6,855 bases of DNA from an uncultured Alphaproteobacteria bacterium (GTDB lineage Bacteria > Pseudomonadota > Alphaproteobacteria > Paracaedibacterales > CAIULA01), in the NCBI GenBank assembly GCA_903905285.1, contig CAIVFQ010000037.1, positions 1 through 6,855 of the forward strand. Reading direction: 5' to 3'. The notes under the pieces were generated by a model, which worked only from the letters and a program-made list of their open reading frames with translations, had not been told where the DNA came from and searched no databases. Below, in pieces: positions 1-5,839 of this stretch. Within the stretch, counting starts at the first letter, position 1. Each line of letters starts with the position of its first letter. The position numbers and the translations under genes were made by a program.

Positions 1-71
1 GCCACAATAACTGCCTTGAGTACGACTATCTCTTCTTTGAGGGCTTCTATCTCTTTATCTTTTTTATCCAT
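1..71 (-). CDS. N-terminal fragment of a transposase or IS-encoded protein, cut by the window edge
   Basis: Reading leftward from the ATG at 71-69, the frame gives MDKKDKEIEALKEE followed by IVVLKAVIV and then leaves the window, so only 23 codons are visible. The peptide is charged, with hydrophobic residues at heptad-like spacing. This suits the short coiled-coil or leucine-zipper N-terminus that IS66-type TnpC transposases carry before their zinc-finger and DDE domains (family knowledge). No catalytic residue is in view. The same start is present, mirror-image, at the right edge. No convincing Shine-Dalgarno sequence precedes the ATG. It could belong to another IS family with a coiled-coil N-terminus. 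Confidence 0.45.
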   Translation of the reverse strand, partial: MDKKDKEIEALKEEIVVLKAVIV

Positions 72-137
72 ACAAAACTTATGAATGATTTGAACAAAAC
101 TTTAAACACTTTTTTCTTTCCCAACCTGGGTAGTTAC
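1..137 (-). mobile_element. End of an insertion sequence (left copy, probably IS66-like), running out of the window
   Basis: Bases 8-137 are the exact reverse complement of 6726-6855, so the same element end is present at both window edges, facing outward. The element boundary is set at 137 because the shared sequence then ends, read inward to outward, as GTAACTACCC. A GTAA terminus is typical of IS66-family ends (family knowledge). One further base (138/6725) also matches, probably by chance. The 66 bases between the tip and the transposase ATG are non-coding and AT-rich. The family call rests only on the terminus and the coiled-coil-like N-terminus, so it is tentative; that this is a repeated mobile element is much safer. 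Confidence 0.6.
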
Positions 138-177
138 GAATGATTTTATCCCTGGGGGATGCCTGGAAGGAAAAGTC

Positions 178-585
178 ATGGAATACCGCCTTGAGGTTAA
201 TGAGCAAGAAAGAGTGGTGTGGGGACGTCTTGGTGTGTCGGCTGGAGCCATTGAAGCAGAAAAATCGGCAATCTCTTTCCTGAGTTATGAAGGGCAACAA
301 CCAACGCAGGGAATTATTAATCCTGACGCGTTAACGGTGGAAGATTTTGTTAAGCACATTCACGTGCATGGCAGTGCAGAAGACCAAATTCGACATTTAT
401 TGGACTTTCAAAATAACGAAAAGGCGAGCCTTGAGGGTTTGTTGAACGAACAGGTGACTTCTGTTGATGTTGAATTGCTGGATTTACGCACCCAAGACAG
501 CCTGGAGCATACGATTGAGGTGACTTTAAGTAAGAATTGGTCTGCACCTTGTCAGATTCATATTGAACAGGGGGAAAGCCTATGA
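178..585 (+). CDS. Unrecognised 135-aa acidic protein, first gene of the lysis-module operon
   Basis: I do not recognise this protein. It starts at an ATG preceded by a good ribosome-binding site (GGAAGG, 165-170, seven bases upstream) and ends in a 4-base ATGA overlap with the next gene, so the two are probably translationally coupled. The product is acidic, has no signal peptide or membrane segment, and looks like a mixed alpha/beta soluble protein. A central His/Asp-containing segment (HIHVHGSAEDQ, about residues 60-70) is the most distinctive part. Its place at the head of an operon ending in endolysin and holin suggests a phage or GTA structural or accessory role; this is context only. 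The frame is also open upstream of the ATG back to the IS boundary, so the original gene could have been longer and been cut by the insertion, but the ribosome-binding site favours the start given. Confidence 0.75.
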   Translation: MEYRLEVNEQERVVWGRLGVSAGAIEAEKSAISFLSYEGQQPTQGIINPDALTVEDFVKHIHVHGSAEDQIRHLLDFQNNEKASLEGLLNEQVTSVDVELLDLRTQDSLEHTIEVTLSKNWSAPCQIHIEQGESL

Positions 586-1406
586 GATTTCAACGATATT
601 TAACGACGCGCAGATCTTTGCCGATGGGCCATTCTGCGCCCCCAACGGGAGAGGAAAATTGCGACCAAGCGTTTTTTCGGTTGGGTGGAGGGCCTGTTGA
701 GTTTGAAACCGATAAGGCAGGCGGCTTGGAGCGGATTTCTGTACAAGGGCGGTTAAAACCGATTGTTTATGAACCTAAACAGCCGATAAAGGCGATTGTA
801 AACAGCCAAGGAAAAGATTGGAAATCGTACGAGTTGTACAGAGCCAACAAATCGATGGAACGGTATAGCTGCTTGCAAGCGTTTGAAATTCATTTTGAGA
901 GATTTTTGACAAGGGATATTGGGGAAGAGTTTAGGCCGTGTTCACCTGTTCTTTATCGTAAAGAGTTTGCGGTGCAAACCGAGTCACGTTGTGTTTTAAA
1001 GCAAGAGATTTTGGGCGGTAGATCGGTGATGACACCCCCTGGGGTAGCTGGTAAACAGGCCCTTTGGGCGTATGGGGGGTATTATCAACCGGGCTGTGGA
1101 TTGGAGGAGATTGAGCAAATCGTTTTCACACCTATGCGTGATCATGACAAAACGGGTTTGCACCTTTCGCGTCTTTCAAGTTGGCATACCAAGGACCATG
1201 ACATTGTGTGGATTAACCCATTGGAGTCTGGGCAAAAGCTTTCTGTGTTGGGTGATATCGAACAAGGTTCTGCCACCTTTGATTGGTTTCAGGGCAGCGA
1301 TGAAAAGGGAGATAGCTGTTCTGTTCCTTATCGATCGTTTGCTGTTTATCAGAGGGATCGGTTAAGTGATTTGGTTGAAATTGAATTTTATAAAGAGAAA
1401 ATATGA
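582..1406 (+). CDS. Unrecognised 274-aa protein, probably phage/GTA structural or accessory
   Basis: I cannot assign a family. The start overlaps the preceding stop (ATGA at 582-585) and has a strong purine-rich ribosome-binding site (AGGGGGA, 569-575). The stop overlaps the endolysin start in the same way at 1403-1406. The protein is soluble-looking, rich in aromatic residues and Gly, and has several Cys, with no signal peptide or transmembrane helix. Notable stretches are AFFRLGGGPVEFETD near residues 30-44, a Gly/Tyr patch WAYGGYYQPGCG at about 162-173, and a C-terminal part with alternating hydrophobic residues suggesting beta structure. In phage and GTA gene orders the genes just before the lysis module often encode tail or host-contact proteins, so a tail or fibre-like role is a reasonable guess, not shown by any motif I can see. 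Confidence 0.75.
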   Translation: MRFQRYLTTRRSLPMGHSAPPTGEENCDQAFFRLGGGPVEFETDKAGGLERISVQGRLKPIVYEPKQPIKAIVNSQGKDWKSYELYRANKSMERYSCLQAFEIHFERFLTRDIGEEFRPCSPVLYRKEFAVQTESRCVLKQEILGGRSVMTPPGVAGKQALWAYGGYYQPGCGLEEIEQIVFTPMRDHDKTGLHLSRLSSWHTKDHDIVWINPLESGQKLSVLGDIEQGSATFDWFQGSDEKGDSCSVPYRSFAVYQRDRLSDLVEIEFYKEKI

Positions 1407-1834
1407 TGATAACAGAGCAAGATTTAGATGTTTTGGCGAGAACCATTTATGGCGAGGCCAGAGGCGAATACTACCGAAAAGATGGTGGAATGGCCAGTTT
1501 AATTGCGGTTGCTAATGTGGTGATGAACAGGGTGCGACAACAAACGTGGTTTGGAAAAACAATTGCGGAGACCTGTCAAAAACCTTGGCAGTTTTCCTGT
1601 TGGAATGCGGCTGATCCTAATCGTCTTATTTTGAGGCAACGTTATATCAACGACACCTTGTTTTTGTTGTGCCTGCAGGTTGCTGAAGGGGTGGCTTGTA
1701 AGGATTGGCCTGATATTACAAAAAAGGCAGATCATTATCATAGTGTGCTGATAGATCAACCACCTAAATGGGCTGTTAATCGGGAACATAAAGTGCGTAT
1801 GGGGCAACATCTGTTTTATCAATTAGGAGGGTAA
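1403..1834 (+). CDS. SleB/CwlJ-type cell wall hydrolase, probable endolysin
   Basis: This 143-aa protein matches the Hydrolase_2 (SleB/CwlJ) pattern over its whole length. It has LARTIYGEARGE at residues 11-22 with the presumed catalytic Glu18, then AVANVVMNRV (35-44), the QFSCW element (63-67), ADHYHS (109-114) and a C-terminal GQHLFYQ (134-140). Members cleave the glycan strand of peptidoglycan. There is no signal peptide and no separate wall-binding domain, so it would act from the cytoplasm and need a holin for release; the next gene supplies a likely one. Translation starts at the ATG overlapping the previous stop, and a second ATG three bases on (1406) would give a protein one residue shorter. 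The upstream Shine-Dalgarno is weak (AGAGA), which fits coupled translation. Homologues exist as bacterial wall enzymes too; the missing signal and the holin neighbour favour a phage/GTA lysis enzyme. Confidence 0.88.
   Translation: MMITEQDLDVLARTIYGEARGEYYRKDGGMASLIAVANVVMNRVRQQTWFGKTIAETCQKPWQFSCWNAADPNRLILRQRYINDTLFLLCLQVAEGVACKDWPDITKKADHYHSVLIDQPPKWAVNREHKVRMGQHLFYQLGG
1825..1830 (+). promoter_or_regulatory. Strong Shine-Dalgarno site for the holin gene
   Basis: AGGAGG lies six bases before the ATG at 1837 and inside the last codons of the endolysin gene. It is the best ribosome-binding site in the operon and supports the chosen holin start. Its strength relative to the weak site before the endolysin suggests the two proteins are made at different levels (inference). 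Confidence 0.75.
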
Positions 1835-1836
1835 GT

Positions 1837-2376
1837 ATGCCGTTTCCAATTATTGCAAGTGCCTTGGGTTTGGCGCAGTTTGCACCTGTTATTGCCAAGT
1901 GGTTGGGCGGCAATCAGGCGGAGCAAATGGCAGAAGAAGTTGTTGAGGTGGCGCGGCGTGTGACGGGCCATGAAGACCCTAGCCAAATGGTGCAGCTGTT
2001 GCGGGAAAATTCCCTGTTAGTTGCTGAGTTTCAAAAAGTCATGATGGAGATTGATGCGCGATTAGAAGTGGCTTTTTTGGAAGATCGACAAAGTGCGCGT
2101 TTGCGTGACATGGCATTTATTCAGAGCGGTCATAAAAATTCCCGTGCTGACATTATGGTTGTTTCGGCGGCTTTTGGTTTGGTTTCTTGCCTGGGATCGT
2201 TGACACTTTATGCTGATTATATGCCGGGTGAGGCAACGGGGATTATTTCAACGATTGCTGGTATTTTTGGTGCCTGTCTAAAAGATGCTTATGCCTTTGA
2301 GTTTGGGTCGTCACGGGGTAGTAAGGAAAAAGATTCGACGGTTGCTGCGATGATTGAAAGGAGTTTTACGGGATGA
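1837..2376 (+). CDS. Phage/GTA-type three-TM holin
   Basis: The 179-aa product has the layout of the GTA_holin_3TM group. It begins with a hydrophobic N-terminal segment (about residues 3-22), followed by a charged helical middle containing DPSQMVQLLRENS and LEDRQSARLRDMA. Two close membrane helices follow (about 106-126 and 133-153), joined by the short turn YADYMPGEA. The tail is basic and acidic, with FEFGSSRGSKEKD at 154-166, a motif I associate with this phage protein group. The predicted role is to permeabilise the inner membrane so the signal-less SleB enzyme encoded two bases upstream can reach the wall. The start follows an AGGAGG site. The stop overlaps a further ATG (ATGA, 2373-2376) that leads only into the antisense of recG, so the operon seems to have lost its next gene. 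Family assignment is by remembered motif and topology. Confidence 0.82.
   Translation: MPFPIIASALGLAQFAPVIAKWLGGNQAEQMAEEVVEVARRVTGHEDPSQMVQLLRENSLLVAEFQKVMMEIDARLEVAFLEDRQSARLRDMAFIQSGHKNSRADIMVVSAAFGLVSCLGSLTLYADYMPGEATGIISTIAGIFGACLKDAYAFEFGSSRGSKEKDSTVAAMIERSFTG
2360..2375 (+). promoter_or_regulatory. Orphan ribosome-binding site and start codon at the operon end
   Basis: GGAG at 2360-2363 lies nine bases before an ATG at 2373-2375 that overlaps the holin stop as ATGA, the same coupling used twice earlier in this operon. The frame that follows runs 114 codons antisense to recG and has no protein character of its own (many Ser/Arg/Cys, no recognisable motif). The likeliest reading is a vestigial start of a lost phage gene. 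Confidence 0.35.
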
Positions 2377-2380
2377 AAAT

Positions 2381-4498
2381 TTACCCTGATCGACGATATT
2401 GGAGGGCCTGTTCATGTTTGAAAAGGCGCAATAGAAGTTGTAAGGCTTGGCCGCGTTCTGATTGTAATTGTGGATCGTTGGTTAATATTTGTTTAGCTTC
2501 TTTGTTAGCCATAGCGAATAAATCATTGTATTCTTCCATGGGTTCATCAGGATTATCGTTTAAATCAAATAGCCTAAATTTTGGCAAACCACTTTGGCGA
2601 ATGCCCAGGATTTCACCCCCGCCGCGTAACTTGAGGTCAGCTTCGGCGATGACAAAGCCATCATTGCTGTCGCGGATTGCGGCTAACCTTTTGCGGGCAA
2701 TGGGCGACAAGGGCTGACCATATAATAACAAACAGCTGGAGGGATTAGTGCCGCGCCCAACACGGCCCCGCAATTGATGAAGCTGTGCAAGGCCGAATCG
2801 TTCGGCATGTTCGATAACCATGATGGTGGCAGTGGGGACGTCGATGCCAACCTCTATCACGGTGGTGGCGACAAGAATGTTGGCGGGGCCTTGAGTGAAT
2901 TGTTCCATAGCGGATTCTTTTTCTTGGCTTTTGAGGCGGCCGTGAACGAGGGCAACTTGGCCAGGGAAAAGAGCAGATAAAAAGGAAGCTCTTTCTATGG
3001 CGGCGGTAAGGTCGAGGGTTTCTGATTCTTCGACCAGGGGGCAGACCCAATAGACCTTTTCTTGATCAGTTATTTTTCTTTTTAACCCATCCAGAACTTC
3101 CTCAAGCCGGTTGATGGATAGGACGCGGGTGGTAATGGTTTGTCTGCCTGGGGGTTTTTGATGCAGGGTTGAAACATCCATGTCACCATAATTAGCCAGC
3201 ATCAATGTGCGGGGAATGGGGGTGGCTGTCATACTTAAGATGTGTGGATTAAGTCCCTTAGAGCTAAGGGCAAGTCGCTGTTTAACACCAAAGCGATGTT
3301 GTTCGTCGATAATGGCAAGGCCTAATTGGTGGAAGGTGACAGGGTCTTGAATGACGGCGTGGGTGCCGATCAATATGTTTATTTTGCCTGATTCAAGATC
3401 TGCAAGAATTTGCTTTCTGAGTTTGCCTTTCTCGCGCCCTGTTAGTATGGCAATAACTATATTTAAAGGTTCCGTTAGTCGTTGCAGGGTATGGTAATGC
3501 TGGCGCGCTAAGATATCTGTGGGGACTAGTAAGGTTGCTTGGTAGCCTGATTCGATGGCCTGTAGGGCTGCTAGCAAAGCGACAATTGTTTTGCCGCTGC
3601 CTACGTCACCTTGTAATAACCTGAGGCTTTGGTGATCTTGTTGAAGGTCAGCGCTGATTTCTTGGCATGCCTGTAATTGACAGGGAGTTAGCTGGAACGG
3701 CAGCTGATCAATGAGAGTTTTGGTAAGGGTGCCTGGCGGTTTTAAGGAAACGGCGGGCAGATTAACTGTTTGGCGGTGGGTTAGCAGTAAACTGAGCTGA
3801 TGGGCCAATAGTTCGTCATAGACTAAGCGTTGTTTCGCCGGATGTGTGATTTCAAGGTTAGCTAGAGTTTGGGCATGATGAATTTCATAAAGCGCCTGAG
3901 GCCAACTTGACCAGTTTTTTTGTTTTAAAAAGTTGTCATCTAGCCATTCAGGTATGGGGGGTAGGCGTCCCAGCGTCGTTTTGATGACGGAACGAACCAT
4001 GCCTTGATTAACGCCTGCGGTTAAAGGGTAAATACGTTCGTTGCCAGTCCAGTCATTGAGCTGGGCGATTGGGCCAATAAAGTCGGGGTGAACAAACTGC
4101 CAATGATCAGCACCTAGAAATTTCCGAAACGTTAGTTTTCCACTGACAACGACAGTGTCGTCTGTTTTGGCAATTTTGTTCAGGTAAGGCGCGCGGGCAC
4201 GGAAAAAAAGCAGTTCGACGATTTGGCCGTCTTGGTTGATTGCAGAGATGCGATAAGGCTTTCCATAGCGTCTGGAGGGGGCGTGTCCCAAGATTTTTGC
4301 TTCGAATGTTACAAGGCAATCGGCGTGTTGGGGCGTGAAAGATTGAAGCAGGCGGCGGCTTTGAACGTTTGTGGGGATGTGCCATAAAACATCAACGATT
4401 CTTTCACCCATTAATCGTACATAAAAAGCCTGACGTTCTGGTCCTATGCCTGGCAATAAGGAAATATTATTTAAAAGGGCATCGGGAGAAGAAAACAT
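2381..4498 (-). CDS. recG: ATP-dependent DNA helicase RecG
   Basis: This is full-length RecG (705 aa; E. coli RecG is 693), the superfamily 2 helicase that remodels stalled replication forks and branch-migrates Holliday junctions. The N-terminal part (about 1-260) is the wedge/OB-fold region, opening with a helix-hairpin-helix-like LLPGIGPERQ. The helicase motifs are intact: Walker A GDVGSGKT (297-304), DEQHRFGVKQR (398-408) with the DEQH box, TATPIPR (424-430), ATTVIEVGIDVP (544-555) and QLRGRVGRG (575-583). The RecG signature follows as DLKLRGGGEILGIRQSG (621-637). The start ATG has no good Shine-Dalgarno, but a first residue here fits the family length and N-terminal pattern. The gene converges on the holin gene with 4 bases between the stops and no terminator visible, and it is divergent from the exported protein at 4637. 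It appears functional. Confidence 0.97.
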   Translation of the reverse strand: MFSSPDALLNNISLLPGIGPERQAFYVRLMGERIVDVLWHIPTNVQSRRLLQSFTPQHADCLVTFEAKILGHAPSRRYGKPYRISAINQDGQIVELLFFRARAPYLNKIAKTDDTVVVSGKLTFRKFLGADHWQFVHPDFIGPIAQLNDWTGNERIYPLTAGVNQGMVRSVIKTTLGRLPPIPEWLDDNFLKQKNWSSWPQALYEIHHAQTLANLEITHPAKQRLVYDELLAHQLSLLLTHRQTVNLPAVSLKPPGTLTKTLIDQLPFQLTPCQLQACQEISADLQQDHQSLRLLQGDVGSGKTIVALLAALQAIESGYQATLLVPTDILARQHYHTLQRLTEPLNIVIAILTGREKGKLRKQILADLESGKINILIGTHAVIQDPVTFHQLGLAIIDEQHRFGVKQRLALSSKGLNPHILSMTATPIPRTLMLANYGDMDVSTLHQKPPGRQTITTRVLSINRLEEVLDGLKRKITDQEKVYWVCPLVEESETLDLTAAIERASFLSALFPGQVALVHGRLKSQEKESAMEQFTQGPANILVATTVIEVGIDVPTATIMVIEHAERFGLAQLHQLRGRVGRGTNPSSCLLLYGQPLSPIARKRLAAIRDSNDGFVIAEADLKLRGGGEILGIRQSGLPKFRLFDLNDNPDEPMEEYNDLFAMANKEAKQILTNDPQLQSERGQALQLLLRLFKHEQALQYRRSG

Positions 4499-4636
4499 AT
4501 GTCGAGATTTTTAATTAATTATGTAGTATATTTTTATCACACTTTGAAAACGAAGAAACTGAAAAGAAATTCGGTTATTGAGCTTTGTGATAAATTATGA
4601 AAATATTAATAAAATTTAACGAGAGGGTCAGTTAGA
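4499..4636. promoter_or_regulatory. Divergent promoter region between recG and the exported-protein operon
   Basis: This 138-bp AT-rich stretch must hold the start signals for both directions. For the + strand, TTGTGA (4585-4590) or TTGAGC (4578-4583) could serve as a -35 element, with AT-rich -10-like sequences around 4604-4615, and GAGAGGG (4621-4627) is the ribosome-binding site for the ATG at 4637. None of the -35/-10 pairs is close to consensus with ideal spacing, so no single promoter is claimed. A spaced inverted repeat (4533-4594) lies in the middle. Confidence 0.55.
4533..4594. repeat. Spaced 9-bp inverted repeat, possible operator
   Basis: TTTATCACA at 4533-4541 is repeated inverted as TGTGATAAA at 4586-4594, with 44 bases between. 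The right arm overlaps the candidate -35 region of the rightward promoter, and the left arm lies about 35 bases before the recG start. A two-site operator or a looping site for a dimeric regulator would look like this. The arm resembles the TGTGA half-site of CRP/FNR-type regulators, but a full palindromic site is not present at either arm. Confidence 0.35.
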
Positions 4637-5140
4637 ATGGCAAGTTTTGCAAAGATTTTTCTAGTGATGGTATGTGTATGTTTCTGTCAGCAGGCAGAGG
4701 CTTCGACAAAACAGCAGGTTGTTGATGCGGCTAATGGACGGTTTCAAGATCTGTCTAAAAGTGTGAGGGATAAAGGGCCTGAGACTATTGTTAATAGTAT
4801 TAATACAGGCCAAGAGAAAGCTTATCAGAACCACCCTATAGGGCCGGTTGTTGGGGATGCCGCCAATGGGGGGCATATGATTTGGGTGGAAGATGGTAAA
4901 GTTATTGCCGCTAGCTCTGCCTCATCAGAAATTGGCAAAAATGTTGAGGCTGATCCTCTTGTTGTTACAATTATTGCAGCGTTGAAAGCGAGTGAGGATG
5001 AGAAAGTCGTTGTGTCTTATGATAATGGAAAGAAAACGGCTGTTGCATGGGGTCGGAAGGCTTTGATGGGCGGCTGCAAGATCGATGAGAAAATGCCGAA
5101 GTTTTTCTGTTACGTAGCTTTTGATAACCCTGGCACTTAA
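4637..5140 (+). CDS. Small exported protein, possibly Cache-like periplasmic domain
   Basis: A 167-aa protein with a clear Sec signal peptide: Lys6, hydrophobic core IFLVMVCVCF, and probable cleavage after AEA near residue 22. The mature part has a helical start (KQQVVDAANGRFQDLSKSV) and then alternating strands including HMIWVEDGKVIAAS, followed by SEIGKNV and later KFFCYVAFDNPG. The order helix, then a strand with D-G-K, then I-G-K, then paired strands is reminiscent of single-Cache or PAS-like extracytoplasmic sensor domains. No kinase, chemotaxis or membrane anchor is attached, and the resemblance is weak. Two Cys in the mature C-terminal part (GGC and FFC) could form a disulfide. It heads a unit with the dipeptidase gene 11 bases downstream. 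The start is supported by GAGAGGG nine bases upstream. Function unknown. Confidence 0.75.
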   Translation: MASFAKIFLVMVCVCFCQQAEASTKQQVVDAANGRFQDLSKSVRDKGPETIVNSINTGQEKAYQNHPIGPVVGDAANGGHMIWVEDGKVIAASSASSEIGKNVEADPLVVTIIAALKASEDEKVVVSYDNGKKTAVAWGRKALMGGCKIDEKMPKFFCYVAFDNPGT

Positions 5141-5151
5141 GGGGTAAGGTG

Positions 5152-5694
5152 ATGTTGGTTGAGATCACCGAAAAGACCCATCCTGTTATCTTGGATTTGA
5201 GGTATGGATCACAGGATAACTTTACACAGCAGCAGATTTATGATCAGTCGATCTGTCTGCTGCACCAAGAAGCCATTCCTTTGTTTGAGAAGGCGGTGGA
5301 GCTGGCAGCGCAGAAAAATTTGAGGTTTAAAATTTTTGATGCGTTTCGCCCTCAAAAAGCGCAAGAGAAATTGTGGGAGATTTTTCCTGATTCTCCGTAT
5401 GTTGCAGACCCTGCGAAAGGGTCTAATCATACCAGGGGGGTGGCCATTGATTTGACGTTGGTTGATGAAAACGGCCGAGAACTTGACATGGGGACACCTT
5501 TCGATGATTTCACAACTCAATCCCATCATGCTGGGGATTGTTCGCCCCAGGTGAATGCTAACCGGTATACTTTGCTGGGAATTATGATGACGGCGGGTTG
5601 GGATTTGTATCGTGTGGAATGGTGGCATTATCAATTACCTGAAGCTAAGTCCTTTCCTTTGATTAAGGAAAGTTATGGGATGATGGCTCTTTAG
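5152..5694 (+). CDS. ddpX: D-alanyl-D-alanine dipeptidase (VanX/DdpX family, peptidase M15D)
   Basis: A zinc dipeptidase that splits D-Ala-D-Ala. The 180-aa product has the expected active-site elements: FDAFRPQ with the transition-state Arg66, SNHTRGVAID (91-100) giving zinc ligands His93 and Asp100, and EWWHY (156-160) giving catalytic Glu156 and zinc ligand His159. There is no signal peptide, so it should act in the cytoplasm, either recycling wall-derived D-Ala-D-Ala or limiting the precursor pool. No vanH, vanA or VanRS genes accompany it, so glycopeptide resistance is not implied; a housekeeping or nutritional role like E. coli DdpX is more likely. I chose the ATG at 5152, seven bases after GGGG; a GTG directly before it (5149) would add one residue. 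It follows the exported protein by 11 bases, so the two are probably co-transcribed. Confidence 0.92.
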   Translation: MLVEITEKTHPVILDLRYGSQDNFTQQQIYDQSICLLHQEAIPLFEKAVELAAQKNLRFKIFDAFRPQKAQEKLWEIFPDSPYVADPAKGSNHTRGVAIDLTLVDENGRELDMGTPFDDFTTQSHHAGDCSPQVNANRYTLLGIMMTAGWDLYRVEWWHYQLPEAKSFPLIKESYGMMAL

Positions 5695-5839
5695 ACACAG
5701 TTTGCGAATAAAATTATAAAAAAATAAAAAATTAATGTTTTATTAAAAAAAATTCATATAAAATTGGTCTTAAGTCATCTCAGGTTATTTTGAGAGACGA
5801 TTAACAAGCTTGTTCTCAATTAAGGGAGTTACCTCAGAT
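5695..5839 (+). promoter_or_regulatory. AT-rich promoter and leader of the Ala-rich exported protein
   Basis: The first part (5710-5762) is almost pure A/T with several A-tracts, like an UP element. TTGGTC (5764-5769) and TATTTT (5786-5791), 16 bases apart, are a plausible -35/-10 pair and would start transcription near 5798. The resulting leader of about 40 bases contains a perfect 12-bp palindrome (5803-5814) and the ribosome-binding site AAGGGAG (5822-5828). No GC-rich hairpin terminator for the dipeptidase operon is visible here. Confidence 0.45.
5803..5814. repeat. 12-bp perfect palindrome in the leader, nested in a wider inverted repeat
   Basis: AACAAGCTTGTT reads the same on both strands. 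It is bracketed by TTGAGA (5790-5795) and TCTCAA (5814-5819), which could pair around it. It sits just downstream of the proposed start of transcription and just upstream of the ribosome-binding site, so it could be an operator or a 5' hairpin protecting the message. Confidence 0.4.

Noticed and set aside
138..145. Target-site duplication of the IS (GAATGATT)
   Set aside because: The bases next to the right copy do not match, and the partner end of each IS lies outside the window, so no duplication can be shown.
2373..2717. A 114-codon + strand frame overlapping the end of recG
   Set aside because: It is antisense to conserved RecG coding sequence and its translation has no protein-like features; only its start signals are reported as possibly vestigial.
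2774..2980. A + strand frame rich in Gly/Asp inside recG
   Set aside because: It lies wholly opposite the conserved RecG helicase motifs and has no ribosome-binding site.
5152..5694. Glycopeptide resistance determinant because of the VanX-type gene
   Set aside because: No vanH, vanA-type ligase, vanY or two-component genes are nearby; VanX/DdpX homologues are common as housekeeping dipeptidases.
5723..5744. AATAAAA/TTTTATT hairpin as a terminator for the dipeptidase operon
   Set aside because: The stem has no G-C pairs and no proper T run; such pairings are expected by chance in this nearly pure A/T stretch.
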